A stretch of 64,000 nucleotides of DNA from an uncultured SAR92 cluster bacterium (GTDB lineage Bacteria > Pseudomonadota > Gammaproteobacteria > Pseudomonadales > Porticoccaceae): the NCBI GenBank assembly GCA_902596775.1, contig CACJVE010000003.1, positions 1 through 64,000 on the forward strand. The letters run 5' to 3'. Positions 47,079-58,719 of the stretch are shown here, one piece after another (the first letter of the stretch is position 1; each line of letters opens with the position of its first letter). The translations under genes and the position numbers were made by a program. The notes beneath the pieces were generated by a model. It did not search any database. It saw only the letters and a list, made by a program, of their open reading frames with translations, and was not told where the DNA came from.

Positions 47079-47555
47079 TTATTGTATTTTGTCAACCAAA
47101 ACCGAACATAAACACGCGATTCCTTCTTGTCTTCCGACAAATCCTATCCTCTCAGAAGTAGTCGCTTTGATGCTTAAAATATCAGTAGAGCAACCTAATA
47201 CTGATGCAATATTTCTTTTCATTTGATCCAAATACGAAATTAACTTTGGTTTTTCCAAAATTATTGTTGCATCCATATTTACAAGCGAAAACTCTGCAGA
47301 TGACATCAGTGTTTTTACATGTGTCAATAAATGCAAGCTGTTAACACCTTTATACTTTTCATCATCATCTGGAAAATGTTTTCCAATATCGCCTGCGTTA
47401 ATCGCCCCCAAAATACCGTCGATGAGCGCATGTACCAAAACATCGCCGTCAGAGTGAGCCCGGATTCCTCTGCTAAATGGAATGATTACACCACCCAAGG
47501 TAATTTGAGTTCCCGCCTCAAAACTGTGAATGTCAAAACCATTTCCAACACGCAT
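47079..47555 (-). CDS. ispF: 2-C-methyl-D-erythritol 2,4-cyclodiphosphate synthase
   Basis: A 158-residue trimeric enzyme of the non-mevalonate isoprenoid pathway. Zinc ligands are in GFDIHSF and the conserved RAHSDGDVLVHALIDGILGA; ATTSERIGFVGRQEGIAC forms the C-terminal signature. It begins directly after the ispD stop. Confidence 0.97.
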   Translation of the reverse strand: MRVGNGFDIHSFEAGTQITLGGVIIPFSRGIRAHSDGDVLVHALIDGILGAINAGDIGKHFPDDDEKYKGVNSLHLLTHVKTLMSSAEFSLVNMDATIILEKPKLISYLDQMKRNIASVLGCSTDILSIKATTSERIGFVGRQEGIACLCSVLVDKIQ

Positions 47556-48260
47556 TTAATCTTCCTCAGCATTCAAAATAGACGCTGCTATTTTTAAATC
47601 CTCAAATTCAGTTATTTTAGGATTTTTCGAGCGCCCCTCGACTATTGTGACCCTCTCTCCAAAGTATTCAACCGCATGGGATTCATCGGTTGGATAGACA
47701 CTATTTTTAAATGCATAACTCAAAGCCTGTTTTAGTAGCTTGTATCTGAATATTTGAGGGGTTTGTGCAAGCCAAAAATTATCTCGATTAGCGGTCTCAA
47801 TGACTTCATTTGATTTAGATCCAAGTTTTAACGTCTCCGTTACTCTTGTAGCTAAAATTGCTCCAGATCGACTGTTTTTCAGAGCAATACAGAGATTTTC
47901 TATGTCTTTTATGTCCACACATGGTCTAACAATATCATGAACCAAAATCCAATCAGAATCATTCGCATGACCATTAAGTGCTCTTAATCCATTAAATACA
48001 GATTGCGCTCTCTGATCTCCACCACAAACAAATTTTAATCGAGACTCATCTTTCGTTTTAATATTTTGCCAGCTATCACAATCCATATCACAAGGGATGA
48101 CAATTTCCTTAATCCATTCGAAATCAAGAAGTTTATTTAGGGTAACCTCAGCTATATATTGCCCATTGATCTTATGAAATTGTTTTGGTGTTTTGTTATC
48201 GAATCTTGTTCCAATACCCGCTGCAGGAACTACTGCCCAAAAGTTTTCACTTGAATTCAT
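47556..48260 (-). CDS. ispD: 2-C-methyl-D-erythritol 4-phosphate cytidylyltransferase
   Basis: A 234-residue nucleotidyltransferase of isoprenoid synthesis. N-terminal VPAAGIGTRF binds CTP; VHDIVRPCV and the C-terminal PTDESHAVE are conserved. Overlaps ftsB by four bases (ATGA) and abuts ispF. Confidence 0.96.
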   Translation of the reverse strand: MNSSENFWAVVPAAGIGTRFDNKTPKQFHKINGQYIAEVTLNKLLDFEWIKEIVIPCDMDCDSWQNIKTKDESRLKFVCGGDQRAQSVFNGLRALNGHANDSDWILVHDIVRPCVDIKDIENLCIALKNSRSGAILATRVTETLKLGSKSNEVIETANRDNFWLAQTPQIFRYKLLKQALSYAFKNSVYPTDESHAVEYFGERVTIVEGRSKNPKITEFEDLKIAASILNAEED

Positions 48261-48565
48261 GGTTTTGAGGACTCGCTTGCTCCGTTTACAGTAGCTCCAT
48301 CAGTCACTAGATAGAAAGTTTCACCTTCCTTGATCATACCTAACTCCTTCCTTGCACTCTCTTCTATTCCATTTCCATCATTCTTTAAATTTTGAATATC
48401 TTTTACCATCAGCTGATTTCGGCTCTCGAGAATTTCATTATGTTCTTTTTGGAGCTCTAGCTTTTTCTCCAGTTTTGAGTACTCAAATAAACTACCTTCA
48501 CCAAACCATAGCCTTGTTTGAAGAAGAATTAACGCAACGATCAATATAACGGTTAACCAGCGCAT
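48257..48565 (-). CDS. ftsB: Cell division protein FtsB
   Basis: A 102-residue bitopic protein: one N-terminal helix (about 3-20) then a coiled coil (about 30-65) and a periplasmic tail with ARKELGMIKEGETFYLV, the FtsB signature. It works with FtsL and FtsQ in divisome activation. Position between eno and ispD is the standard one. Confidence 0.94.
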   Translation of the reverse strand: MRWLTVILIVALILLQTRLWFGEGSLFEYSKLEKKLELQKEHNEILESRNQLMVKDIQNLKNDGNGIEESARKELGMIKEGETFYLVTDGATVNGASESSKP

Positions 48566-48644
48566 TTGTTTTAAACCCTTATCAATTAATAGCTAGAACA
48601 AAATGAATTGGAAATCATACTAATATCCTCCTAAGTCAAACACC

Positions 48645-49904
48645 TCAAAAAGCATTAGTTGCAAGTTCAGACTCTATTACCAACAGTCGATTATATTTTG
48701 CAACTCTATCAGAGCGACACAACGAACCAGTTTTTATTTGACCTGCACTCGTTCCTACCGCTAAATCGGCTATCGTTGTGTCCTCAGTTTCGCCTGATCG
48801 GTGAGAAATAATGACCTTATAACCGGCATCTTTTGCCGCTGATATCGCATCCAGCGTCTCAGTTAGTGTGCCAACTTGGTTAAACTTAATTAATATGGCG
48901 TTTGCGATTCCATCCTTAATTCCCGCTTTTAATAATTCAGTATCAGTGACAAACAGGTCATCTCCAACTAATTGAATTTTTGAGCCAAGCACTCTTGTTT
49001 GATCTTTCCATCCCTCCAAATCAGCTTCATCCAGACCATCCTCAATAGATGAGATTGGAAATTTATTACACAAATCCTCAAGGTAATGAGTGAAGTCTTT
49101 AGAACTCAAAGTTTTTTGCTCTCCCTTCAGACAGTACTTTCCAGCTTGATAGAACTCTGAAGCCGCGCAGTCTAAGGCCATCATCACGTCCTCACCTGTA
49201 GAATAACCAGCTTTCTTTACTGCATCACTGATAATTGAAAGAGCCTCAGCATTGGAACTCAGATTTGGAGCAAATCCGCCTTCATCACCAACTGCTGTGC
49301 TTAATTTCCTTCCATTCAAAATAGTTTTTAAAGAGTGGAATATTTCGGCACCCATTCTCAATGCATCACGAAAGTTACCAGAGGATACTGGTTGTATCAT
49401 GAACTCTTGAATATCGATGTTATTATCAGCGTGCTCACCACCATTGATAATGTTCATCATTGGAATAGGCATGCTATATTGTCCTGGTGTGCCATTTAAA
49501 TTTGAGATATGAGTATAAAGTGGTATTTTTTTTGAAATAGCAGCTGCTTTCGCAACACCTAAAGAGACAGCCAAAATTGCATTAGCACCTAAATACGATT
49601 TACTTTTTGTACCATCAGCATTGATCATGATTTGATCAACTAGCCGTTGATCAAAGGCATCCTGTCCAAGAAGTAGCGTCTTGATAGTGGTAGTAATATT
49701 TTCTATAGCCTTGAGAACACCTTTACCAAGATATCTTTCATCACCATCGCGTAGCTCCAACGCCTCTTTTGAGCCAGTTGATGCGCCTGAGGGGACACAA
49801 GCGATACCCACTGCGCCATCCTCAAGTATCACATTAGCTTGAATGGTTGGATTACCTCTGGAATCTAAAATTTCAAAAGCTTTTATATCTTTGATTATTG
49901 TCAT
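48645..49904 (-). CDS. eno: Enolase
   Basis: A 419-residue glycolytic enzyme converting 2-phosphoglycerate to phosphoenolpyruvate. ILDSRGNPT at the N-terminus, GGEHADNN, the metal ligands in [14 protein letters not shown] and GDDLFVTD, and [17 protein letters not shown] near the end. Slightly shorter than E. coli enolase (432). Confidence 0.97.
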   Translation of the reverse strand: MTIIKDIKAFEILDSRGNPTIQANVILEDGAVGIACVPSGASTGSKEALELRDGDERYLGKGVLKAIENITTTIKTLLLGQDAFDQRLVDQIMINADGTKSKSYLGANAILAVSLGVAKAAAISKKIPLYTHISNLNGTPGQYSMPIPMMNIINGGEHADNNIDIQEFMIQPVSSGNFRDALRMGAEIFHSLKTILNGRKLSTAVGDEGGFAPNLSSNAEALSIISDAVKKAGYSTGEDVMMALDCAASEFYQAGKYCLKGEQKTLSSKDFTHYLEDLCNKFPISSIEDGLDEADLEGWKDQTRVLGSKIQLVGDDLFVTDTELLKAGIKDGIANAILIKFNQVGTLTETLDAISAAKDAGYKVIISHRSGETEDTTIADLAVGTSAGQIKTGSLCRSDRVAKYNRLLVIESELATNAF

Positions 49905-49961
49905 ATCTAGGTATGTCTCCAGTTATGGTCTGATGATGCAGATAAAACTCAACTAAGTGGA

Positions 49962-52456
<2,495 letters not shown>

Positions 52457-52574
52457 CTATTGGCCAAAGCCAATAATCAACTAAAACTATAAAAATGAAG
52501 ATCTTTTAATGAAATAAACTAGACCCATCCGAATAACGATGGGTAAATAGAGTATCAGAAATGGAAATGCGATT

Positions 52575-53927
52575 CTACCGGATATTTGATATCCAACTTA
52601 TGTTAAGACCATCTTGGTCCGCATCGGCCTGCCAGTCTTTTTGAATCCATAAATCTGCGACAGCTACTAATTCACTTCCGTAATATATCAATGGTACGTA
52701 ATCTCTCCACCATGGTTCCAAACCAAATTCTTGAAGACATTTTTTTAACGTGTTTGAGTGCGACCGCTCCTGGGGATGTGACCTTTCTCCACCTTGCCGA
52801 AACTTTATAATAACGGGAATTCCTTTAGGGTACCTAACACCAAAACCTAAAGATTTTTCGAAGTTAAGATGGCTAACAGGATCCAAATCTAACCTTGATT
52901 CTCCATTCCACAAGATGGTCTGACTCTTTAGAGTTTCAAGGTCAGAAAAAAATGTGGTATCCAATAAAAATAATCGGTCTCTGTATCGCCTATACTGAGA
53001 GTCACGAAAAGAAACTATCGGTCCTGTTTCCTCACTTAAGGCAGCTAATGAATTAATTGCTTCACCAATAACTTTGTGCCCTGGGCTCTGCATTCCATTT
53101 GAGTCTGCCCAATAAAGTAGGAAATTTTTCTGCCTGCTTTTATCCATCTCCGCGAATGATTTTAATAATATAGAGTAACCGCCCCTTTCTTCCTTTTGAT
53201 CAAGAAATTTAAGATCTTGTTTAAACACCGCCATGGATAGTTGCTTGTTGGCTCTACTATTCCGAATAAGAGTATCAAATCTCGAATGATAATCAGGCCA
53301 TCTTTTAGTAATGACTGGGAGCACACTGTTACGTATATAATTTCGGTCAAAATCACTGCTTTGGTTTGAGTCGTCCTCTACCCATTTTAAACTGTTAGCT
53401 TCTGCATAATTTTGAATATCAATTTTTTTCATCCCCAAGAGTGGCCTGAATAACATTCCATGGGCTAATTTTCTTAGTTTAGGAATTCCAGTCAGTCCCT
53501 TAGAGCCTGAGCCTCGCAGTAATCTGTATAGCACGGTTTCAACTTGATCATCAAAGTGATGACCTTGTAAAAGAACACCATCTTTGACCAAGTGCTTTTC
53601 AAACACCTTGTATCTAGCACTCCGAGCTGCTGCTTCGAGGCCCTTACCATGCCCACTAACATTAACCTTTTCGGCAATAAATTTAACGCCGAAAGCCTCA
53701 CAAATCTGTTTTGAGTGTTTTTCCCACTCAATGGATTTGGCAGATAACCCGTGATTCACATGAATTACTAAAAGGTTTCTCAGTGGAATCATTTTTAAAG
53801 TCAAATCAAGCAAAACAGACGAATCAATACCGCCACTAAAAGCCACGATTACTTGACATTCCTGGTCCAAGTAATTCTTTATTGGCTCAAAAATCTGAGC
53901 GGGCACGTTTTTTATCTCTTTTTTCAT
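52575..53927 (-). CDS. tilS: tRNA(Ile)-lysidine synthetase
   Basis: A 450-residue ATP-dependent enzyme adding lysine to C34 of tRNA-Ile(CAU). The N-terminal PP-loop AFSGGIDSSVLLDL, LLQGHHFDDQVET and RNYIRN are present, with the TilS substrate-binding and C-terminal domains after about residue 220. It is separated by 124 bases from pyrG. Confidence 0.95.
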   Translation of the reverse strand: MKKEIKNVPAQIFEPIKNYLDQECQVIVAFSGGIDSSVLLDLTLKMIPLRNLLVIHVNHGLSAKSIEWEKHSKQICEAFGVKFIAEKVNVSGHGKGLEAAARSARYKVFEKHLVKDGVLLQGHHFDDQVETVLYRLLRGSGSKGLTGIPKLRKLAHGMLFRPLLGMKKIDIQNYAEANSLKWVEDDSNQSSDFDRNYIRNSVLPVITKRWPDYHSRFDTLIRNSRANKQLSMAVFKQDLKFLDQKEERGGYSILLKSFAEMDKSRQKNFLLYWADSNGMQSPGHKVIGEAINSLAALSEETGPIVSFRDSQYRRYRDRLFLLDTTFFSDLETLKSQTILWNGESRLDLDPVSHLNFEKSLGFGVRYPKGIPVIIKFRQGGERSHPQERSHSNTLKKCLQEFGLEPWWRDYVPLIYYGSELVAVADLWIQKDWQADADQDGLNISWISNIR

Positions 53928-53970
53928 AGAAATGAAATTTGTGTTCTTATTGGCAATATATTAGAAGAGT

Positions 53971-54177
53971 TTACGCCTCTAACTTTATTGTGCACGATTC
54001 AGTGACAGCATCAAAAGAGATAAAGTACTCCTCAGTGCGAAGTTTTCTTAAAACCTCGTCTACTTTATTGTCGAATTCGATCTCTACAGCGCCATAATCA
54101 GTCCCATCCCTTAGAACAAACTCCTCCACAATTGAGACAAGTAAATCTTTTTCAAGCTTGTCAATTGGAATTTTCAT
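53971..54177 (-). CDS. yheU: YheU family (UPF0270) protein
   Basis: A 68-residue protein of the YheU family, recognisable by FVLRDGTDYGAVE and the following Lys/Arg-Leu rich helix. Function unknown. The likely start is ATG 54177, whose A is also the last base of the methyltransferase TGA; TTG 54180 is an alternative. Overlap suggests coupled translation with the methyltransferase. Confidence 0.9.
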   Translation of the reverse strand: MKIPIDKLEKDLLVSIVEEFVLRDGTDYGAVEIEFDNKVDEVLRKLRTEEYFISFDAVTESCTIKLEA

Positions 54178-54971
54178 CAAATTTGGGGCTTTCTAAATCT
54201 TAGAGTCATTCGATCACTCTCACCAATTGAGGTATAAAAGGCTCGATTCTCATCACCTAGACTAAGCGCAGGTGGCAGGGTCCATACTCCTTTGGGGTGA
54301 TCCTTTGTGTCTAAAGCATTTGCATTGATTTCAGAGGAAGCTTCCAGCACAAATCCTGCTTTCTTTGCTAGTCCAACGACATACTCTTGGCTTACATAGC
54401 CTGTCTTCCCCATTGATTCAACTGATACACCCGGTTTTGCTCGATGTTGAACTAAACCCAGAACTCCTCCTGGTTTCAAGGCTTTATAAAACAGCGCGAA
54501 CGCATTAGATTCTGAATTTGAGCGAATCCAGCCATGCACATTCCTAAAGGTAAGAACTGCATCAACTGACTCGTTCTCGACTGAAAGAATCTCTTTGCCA
54601 GCGTCAAAAACTGTCATCTTTACATTGCCATATAATTTAGGATCAGATTCAATCTTTTTAAGATAGCGATCATGTGATCTCTTGAAGTAATCTCCATTTT
54701 CAGGATTAAAATGCCCGGCATATAGCGTGCCTTTAATACTTGGCGCTATAACATCGGTATACCATCCACCTCCAGGCGATATCTCTAGAACATCCATGTC
54801 AGCTTTTATGCCAAAAAAATCTAAGGTTTCAAAAGGATGCCTAAATTGATCTCTTGAAGTATCTCGTTCAGACTGCGCAGGCAAACAGACAATCACGCAG
54901 CAAGCTATAATAAACTTAAATATTGGTGCCATCGGATACCGACTTGGGTTTGCAAAAACTACAACTTTCAT
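54177..54971 (-). CDS. Predicted exported class I SAM-dependent methyltransferase
   Basis: A 264-residue methyltransferase-fold protein. After a hydrophobic leader (about 15-32, ending PAQS) comes the SAM motif DVLEISPGGGWYTDV, then DAVLTFRNVHGW and LKPGGVLGLVQHRA. It resembles a group of predicted methyltransferases with signal peptides seen in marine and other proteobacteria. If truly exported, a SAM-binding role in the periplasm is puzzling. AGGAG seven bases before ATG 54971 supports the long start; ATG 54932 would begin at the hydrophobic segment. Target unknown. Confidence 0.82.
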   Translation of the reverse strand: MKVVVFANPSRYPMAPIFKFIIACCVIVCLPAQSERDTSRDQFRHPFETLDFFGIKADMDVLEISPGGGWYTDVIAPSIKGTLYAGHFNPENGDYFKRSHDRYLKKIESDPKLYGNVKMTVFDAGKEILSVENESVDAVLTFRNVHGWIRSNSESNAFALFYKALKPGGVLGLVQHRAKPGVSVESMGKTGYVSQEYVVGLAKKAGFVLEASSEINANALDTKDHPKGVWTLPPALSLGDENRAFYTSIGESDRMTLRFRKPQI

Positions 54972-55023
54972 GTTTCGACTCCTAACATACTCTATTTACT
55001 ATGGAAAATTATTGTCTATGATA

Positions 55024-55479
55024 TCACGCTTTAAATGGAGCGAGATCTCCTGGCTCTCTCAGCATTTTGTTCACTTCATCTAAATGTTGCTCCTCAAGAT
55101 GGATCATCCCCCTTGCATATTCCTCAAGAATGACGGATCTTCCTTCAACAAGATTCAGTAGATCATGATATACACTTGCTGTTATTGCCTCGTGCTCCAA
55201 GCTTTCTCGCAAGATATCTCCGATATCATGCTTTTCAGTTTCCAATAAAGCACCAATTTTCAAAGATGGATGACCTCCTAACATTGTAACCATTTCACCA
55301 GCCTTTCCAGCATGCTCTAACCCCTCTTGGGCATTTTCTTTCAACCAATCAACGATTGGAATCCTGTTGTATCCGTAAACCATCAAGGAGTAATGCGTGT
55401 ATCGGACGACTCCGGAAAGCTCTAGCTCCATAATATTATTCAAAATCATAATAGCTTTTTCTTTTTCCAACTCTTTCAT
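55024..55479 (-). CDS. Bacterioferritin/ferritin-like diiron protein
   Basis: A 151-residue four-helix-bundle protein. Candidate iron ligands lie in LELSGVVRYTHYS (Glu18), ENAQEGLEHAGKAGE (Glu and His), ESLEHEAI and EEQHLDEVNKM, the two-Glu plus Glu-x-x-His pattern of ferritin-like proteins. No Met is placed as in the classic haem-binding site, so non-haem iron storage or oxidative protection is more likely than a canonical Bfr. It precedes the methyltransferase and yheU in the same direction. Confidence 0.87.
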   Translation of the reverse strand: MKELEKEKAIMILNNIMELELSGVVRYTHYSLMVYGYNRIPIVDWLKENAQEGLEHAGKAGEMVTMLGGHPSLKIGALLETEKHDIGDILRESLEHEAITASVYHDLLNLVEGRSVILEEYARGMIHLEEQHLDEVNKMLREPGDLAPFKA

Positions 55480-55597
55480 TTCTAATCATCCTCAAGTAAT
55501 TTTTTTGTTTCAAATAAGCTCTTGTATCTTAACTAACTTTATTCACTATACTTTAAACGAATATTATAATAGTGAGAAATCTTCTTAAAAAAATATA

Positions 55598-56056
55598 ATG
55601 AATATTGTCCTGTTTGAGCCCGAGATACCTCCAAACACTGGAAACGTAATAAGACTGTGTGCAAATACAGGCTCTAAGCTTCATTTAATAAAACCATTAG
55701 GCTTTGAACTAGACAACAAAAAACTTGTCAGGGCAGGACTAGACTACAGAGAATTTAGTGCCGTAAGCACTCATGAAAACTTTCAAGCATTCATAAATAC
55801 ATTAAAACCAAATAAAATATACGGATTGAGTACTAAAGGAGAAAGAACATACACTGATGCGAAATTCACAAATGAAGATACATTCGTATTTGGCCCGGAG
55901 ACACGAGGCCTCCCAGAAAAAATCAGATGTGCTTTAGGCAAAGAAAATATCCTTAAAATCCCAATGTCGAAAGACAGTAGAAGTATTAACTTGTCAAATT
56001 CAGTAGCAATTATTCTATTTGAAGCACTGCGCCAAACCAAATTTAGCTCGCTGTGA
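55598..56056 (+). CDS. trmL: tRNA (cytidine(34)-2'-O)-methyltransferase TrmL
   Basis: A 152-residue SPOUT methyltransferase for the wobble ribose of tRNA-Leu. NIVLFEPEIPPNTGNVIRLCANTG at the N-terminus (broken here across residues 2-25), FGPETRGLP in the middle and the C-terminal RSINLSNSVAIILFEALRQ form the knot. Intact length compared with E. coli (157). Confidence 0.95.
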   Translation: MNIVLFEPEIPPNTGNVIRLCANTGSKLHLIKPLGFELDNKKLVRAGLDYREFSAVSTHENFQAFINTLKPNKIYGLSTKGERTYTDAKFTNEDTFVFGPETRGLPEKIRCALGKENILKIPMSKDSRSINLSNSVAIILFEALRQTKFSSL

Positions 56057-56130
56057 AAGTCAAAATTTTAGAATTTAATACTAAAATGCTTTTTAAGCTT
56101 AAGTAAAAAATCTAAAGGCCAAAAAAAGTT

Positions 56131-56673
56131 ATGAACGAAAAAATTGGTGTTTTTTACGGTAGTACAACCTGCTATACCGAAATAGCGGCAGAGAAGATTT
56201 GTGGTGAAATCAATTCCCTTACGAATTCTAAAAATACATCTCTATATAATGTAAGCTCAACCTCAGTTTCAAAAATGAATGATTACAAGTATTTGATTCT
56301 CGGTATACCGACTTGGGATTTCGGTGAACTCCAAGAGGATTGGGAAAATCAATGGGAAGAGCTATCTGAGCTTAATCTAGAATCAAAATATGTGGCGATA
56401 TTTGGTCTTGGTGATCAAGTTGGATATCCGGAATGGTTTCAAGATGCAATGGGTTACCTATGGCAAAAAATAAAAAATCAAGGCGCAAGCATGGCTGGAT
56501 GTTGGCCAAACAAAAATTTTTCTTTTACTCAATCTAAAGCGCTTAATTATGAAAAGTCCGAGTTTGTTGGCCTACCACTCGATGATGAAAACCAGTTTGA
56601 TCAAACCGATAATTTGATAAAAGTATGGACTAAGAAAGTTTTAGTCGAGTTCGGGATTTCTAATATTGAGTAA
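56131..56673 (+). CDS. Long-chain flavodoxin
   Basis: A 180-residue FMN electron carrier. FMN phosphate loop GSTTCYTE at residues 10-17, the GIPTWDFGELQEDW loop around the ring, and FGLGDQVGYPEWFQDA near residue 90. Long-chain type with the extra beta-strand insertion. It would replace ferredoxin under iron limitation or serve radical SAM enzymes such as LipA. It overlaps mnmC by eight bases. Confidence 0.93.
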   Translation: MNEKIGVFYGSTTCYTEIAAEKICGEINSLTNSKNTSLYNVSSTSVSKMNDYKYLILGIPTWDFGELQEDWENQWEELSELNLESKYVAIFGLGDQVGYPEWFQDAMGYLWQKIKNQGASMAGCWPNKNFSFTQSKALNYEKSEFVGLPLDDENQFDQTDNLIKVWTKKVLVEFGISNIE

Positions 56674-58684
56674 ATATGCGCATACAAAATGGCTCAAAGA
56701 TACCCTTTACTCTGTAGCTTACGAAGACTTTTACTCGTCTTTAACTAGCGCTTTGGAGGAGAGCAATTATGTGTTTGTCGAAAAAAATAATTTAAAAAAA
56801 AGGTGGGCTAATCTTCCAAACGATAAGAATCACTTTACTATTGGAGAGGTAGGTTTTGGAGCTGGAATTAATTTTTTAAATTGTTGTAATGAGTGGCTTA
56901 AAATGGATCTCGATAACAAGAGATTGATTTACTTCGCGGCAGAGCAGTCACCTTTGAGATTAAAAGATCTAAAGAGAGCTCATGAAAAGTGGCACTCTTT
57001 AGATGCGATCAGTAAAGAGTTTTTACTGAATTATCCAAAACTTTGTGGAGGCTTTAACTTTATTGATCTTTGCAACGGTAAAATACAGCTTTGCTTGATG
57101 ATTGATGATGCTGAAATTGCCTTTAAGAATCTAATTCAGTCTGAAGCATCTGGTAGCGGAGGCACTCCTAGCACCGCAGTTGATGTTTGGTTCCTAGATG
57201 GATTCTCACCAAAGCAAAATTCAAGCGCATGGTCAGAAAAATTAATACATCAAATAAGTCGGTTGTCCTCAAACGGCACAACATTATCGTCATATAGCGC
57301 CGCATCCTCCGTCCAAAGCAGATTGCGAAGTCATGGGTTTGATATTTCGCTATGCAATGGTTTTGGTGCTAAGAGGGAGATGATCACTGCGAAATTTAAA
57401 GCGTACGTTACCAGTTCATCGACGCTCCCAAGCTTAAATTGGTATATTCAAAAAAAAAGTAAAACTAAACCTGCTGAAAATTTATTTATTTTAGGAGGCG
57501 GCATAGCCGGCTGCACAACGGCTGTTGCGCTAAAGAAACGAGGGTTTAATGTCTCTATTATTGATCGACATGGCGAAGTTGGAAAGGAGGCATCTGCAAA
57601 TAGCAGAGCTGTTATATATCCGAAACTCTCCACAGAATCGGGTTCCCTAGCAGAATTCAATTTAATCGCGTTAAAACTTGCAACCAACTACTATCGTGAA
57701 TTATGGGCAAATGATTTAGGAGGACAATGTGGGGTTTTGCTTCTACCTTCCAGCAACAAAGAAAGCGAGGAATTTTCGAAGCTACAAACAAAACATCAAT
57801 GTAACGATAAATTTTTCGAGCTCGTCAATTTAAAACAAATACAAAAACTATCTGGGATTAAATTAGATATTGCACACGGTCTATTTTTCCCAACTCTTGG
57901 TTGGCTATCCATCCCAGAGGTGTGCAAATTTATTACAAAAAAATATGATATTCCTATAATCTCAAAGGATGCTGCGGAAATCTCTTTAGTGAAGAGAGAT
58001 AATTCATGGGACGTATTTGATCAAAATGACAGAGTTATAGTAAATGCCAAGAAATTAATTATTGCAAATTCTTATGAGGCTCAAAATCTAAAGCCAACAT
58101 CATATTTGTCACTTAAAAAATTGAGGGGTCAAGTTACAGAATTTTGCTCTAATCAAGAAAGCGAGAAACTTAAGTGTGTCATTTGTGGAGATGGATATCT
58201 GACACCAAGTATCAACGGTATCCATGCGTGCGGGGCGACTTATAATCACAATGACCTTGCTGAATCGATTAACGAGCTAGATCATCGCGCTAACTTTGGA
58301 AAACTCATCAGTACTGACTTAAAATTCAAAAATTTAACACGTAATATCGATCCTACTGATATTAGTGGCTGGGTTGGGTTTAGGGGGACCACCCGAGACT
58401 ACTTGCCTTTTGCAGGACCTGTACCCAATTTTGATGAGATGAAAGAAAAATTTTCATATTTGCGACTTGACGCAAAAAAAGCATCTGATGATATTGGTAA
58501 TTACTTCCCAAATCTTTATGTCAACACTGGAATGGGATCCCGTGGATTAAGCTACGCACCTTTTTGCGCAGAGATTATAGCGGCGGAAATCTCGAATCAA
58601 ATCCCTTTTATTCCAAAACAGATCCGTTTGGATATACATCCTGCAAGATTTATAATCAGAGACTTAAAAAAGAAGCGAATTTAA
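56666..58684 (+). CDS. mnmC: Bifunctional tRNA mnm5s2U biosynthesis protein MnmC
   Basis: A 672-residue fusion: N-terminal SAM methyltransferase (about 1-245; GEVGFGAGINFLN and VDVWFLDGFSPKQN) and C-terminal FAD-dependent oxidoreductase (about 265-670; LGGGIAGCTTAVALKKRGF dinucleotide loop and NTGMGSRGLSYAP). It completes the 5-methylaminomethyl-2-thiouridine wobble modification. Start TTG 56666 overlaps the end of the flavodoxin gene. Confidence 0.94.
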   Translation: MSKYAHTKWLKDTLYSVAYEDFYSSLTSALEESNYVFVEKNNLKKRWANLPNDKNHFTIGEVGFGAGINFLNCCNEWLKMDLDNKRLIYFAAEQSPLRLKDLKRAHEKWHSLDAISKEFLLNYPKLCGGFNFIDLCNGKIQLCLMIDDAEIAFKNLIQSEASGSGGTPSTAVDVWFLDGFSPKQNSSAWSEKLIHQISRLSSNGTTLSSYSAASSVQSRLRSHGFDISLCNGFGAKREMITAKFKAYVTSSSTLPSLNWYIQKKSKTKPAENLFILGGGIAGCTTAVALKKRGFNVSIIDRHGEVGKEASANSRAVIYPKLSTESGSLAEFNLIALKLATNYYRELWANDLGGQCGVLLLPSSNKESEEFSKLQTKHQCNDKFFELVNLKQIQKLSGIKLDIAHGLFFPTLGWLSIPEVCKFITKKYDIPIISKDAAEISLVKRDNSWDVFDQNDRVIVNAKKLIIANSYEAQNLKPTSYLSLKKLRGQVTEFCSNQESEKLKCVICGDGYLTPSINGIHACGATYNHNDLAESINELDHRANFGKLISTDLKFKNLTRNIDPTDISGWVGFRGTTRDYLPFAGPVPNFDEMKEKFSYLRLDAKKASDDIGNYFPNLYVNTGMGSRGLSYAPFCAEIIAAEISNQIPFIPKQIRLDIHPARFIIRDLKKKRI

Positions 58685-58719
58685 CTATGTCATCACATAA
58701 ATTTGGAGACCAGATAATA

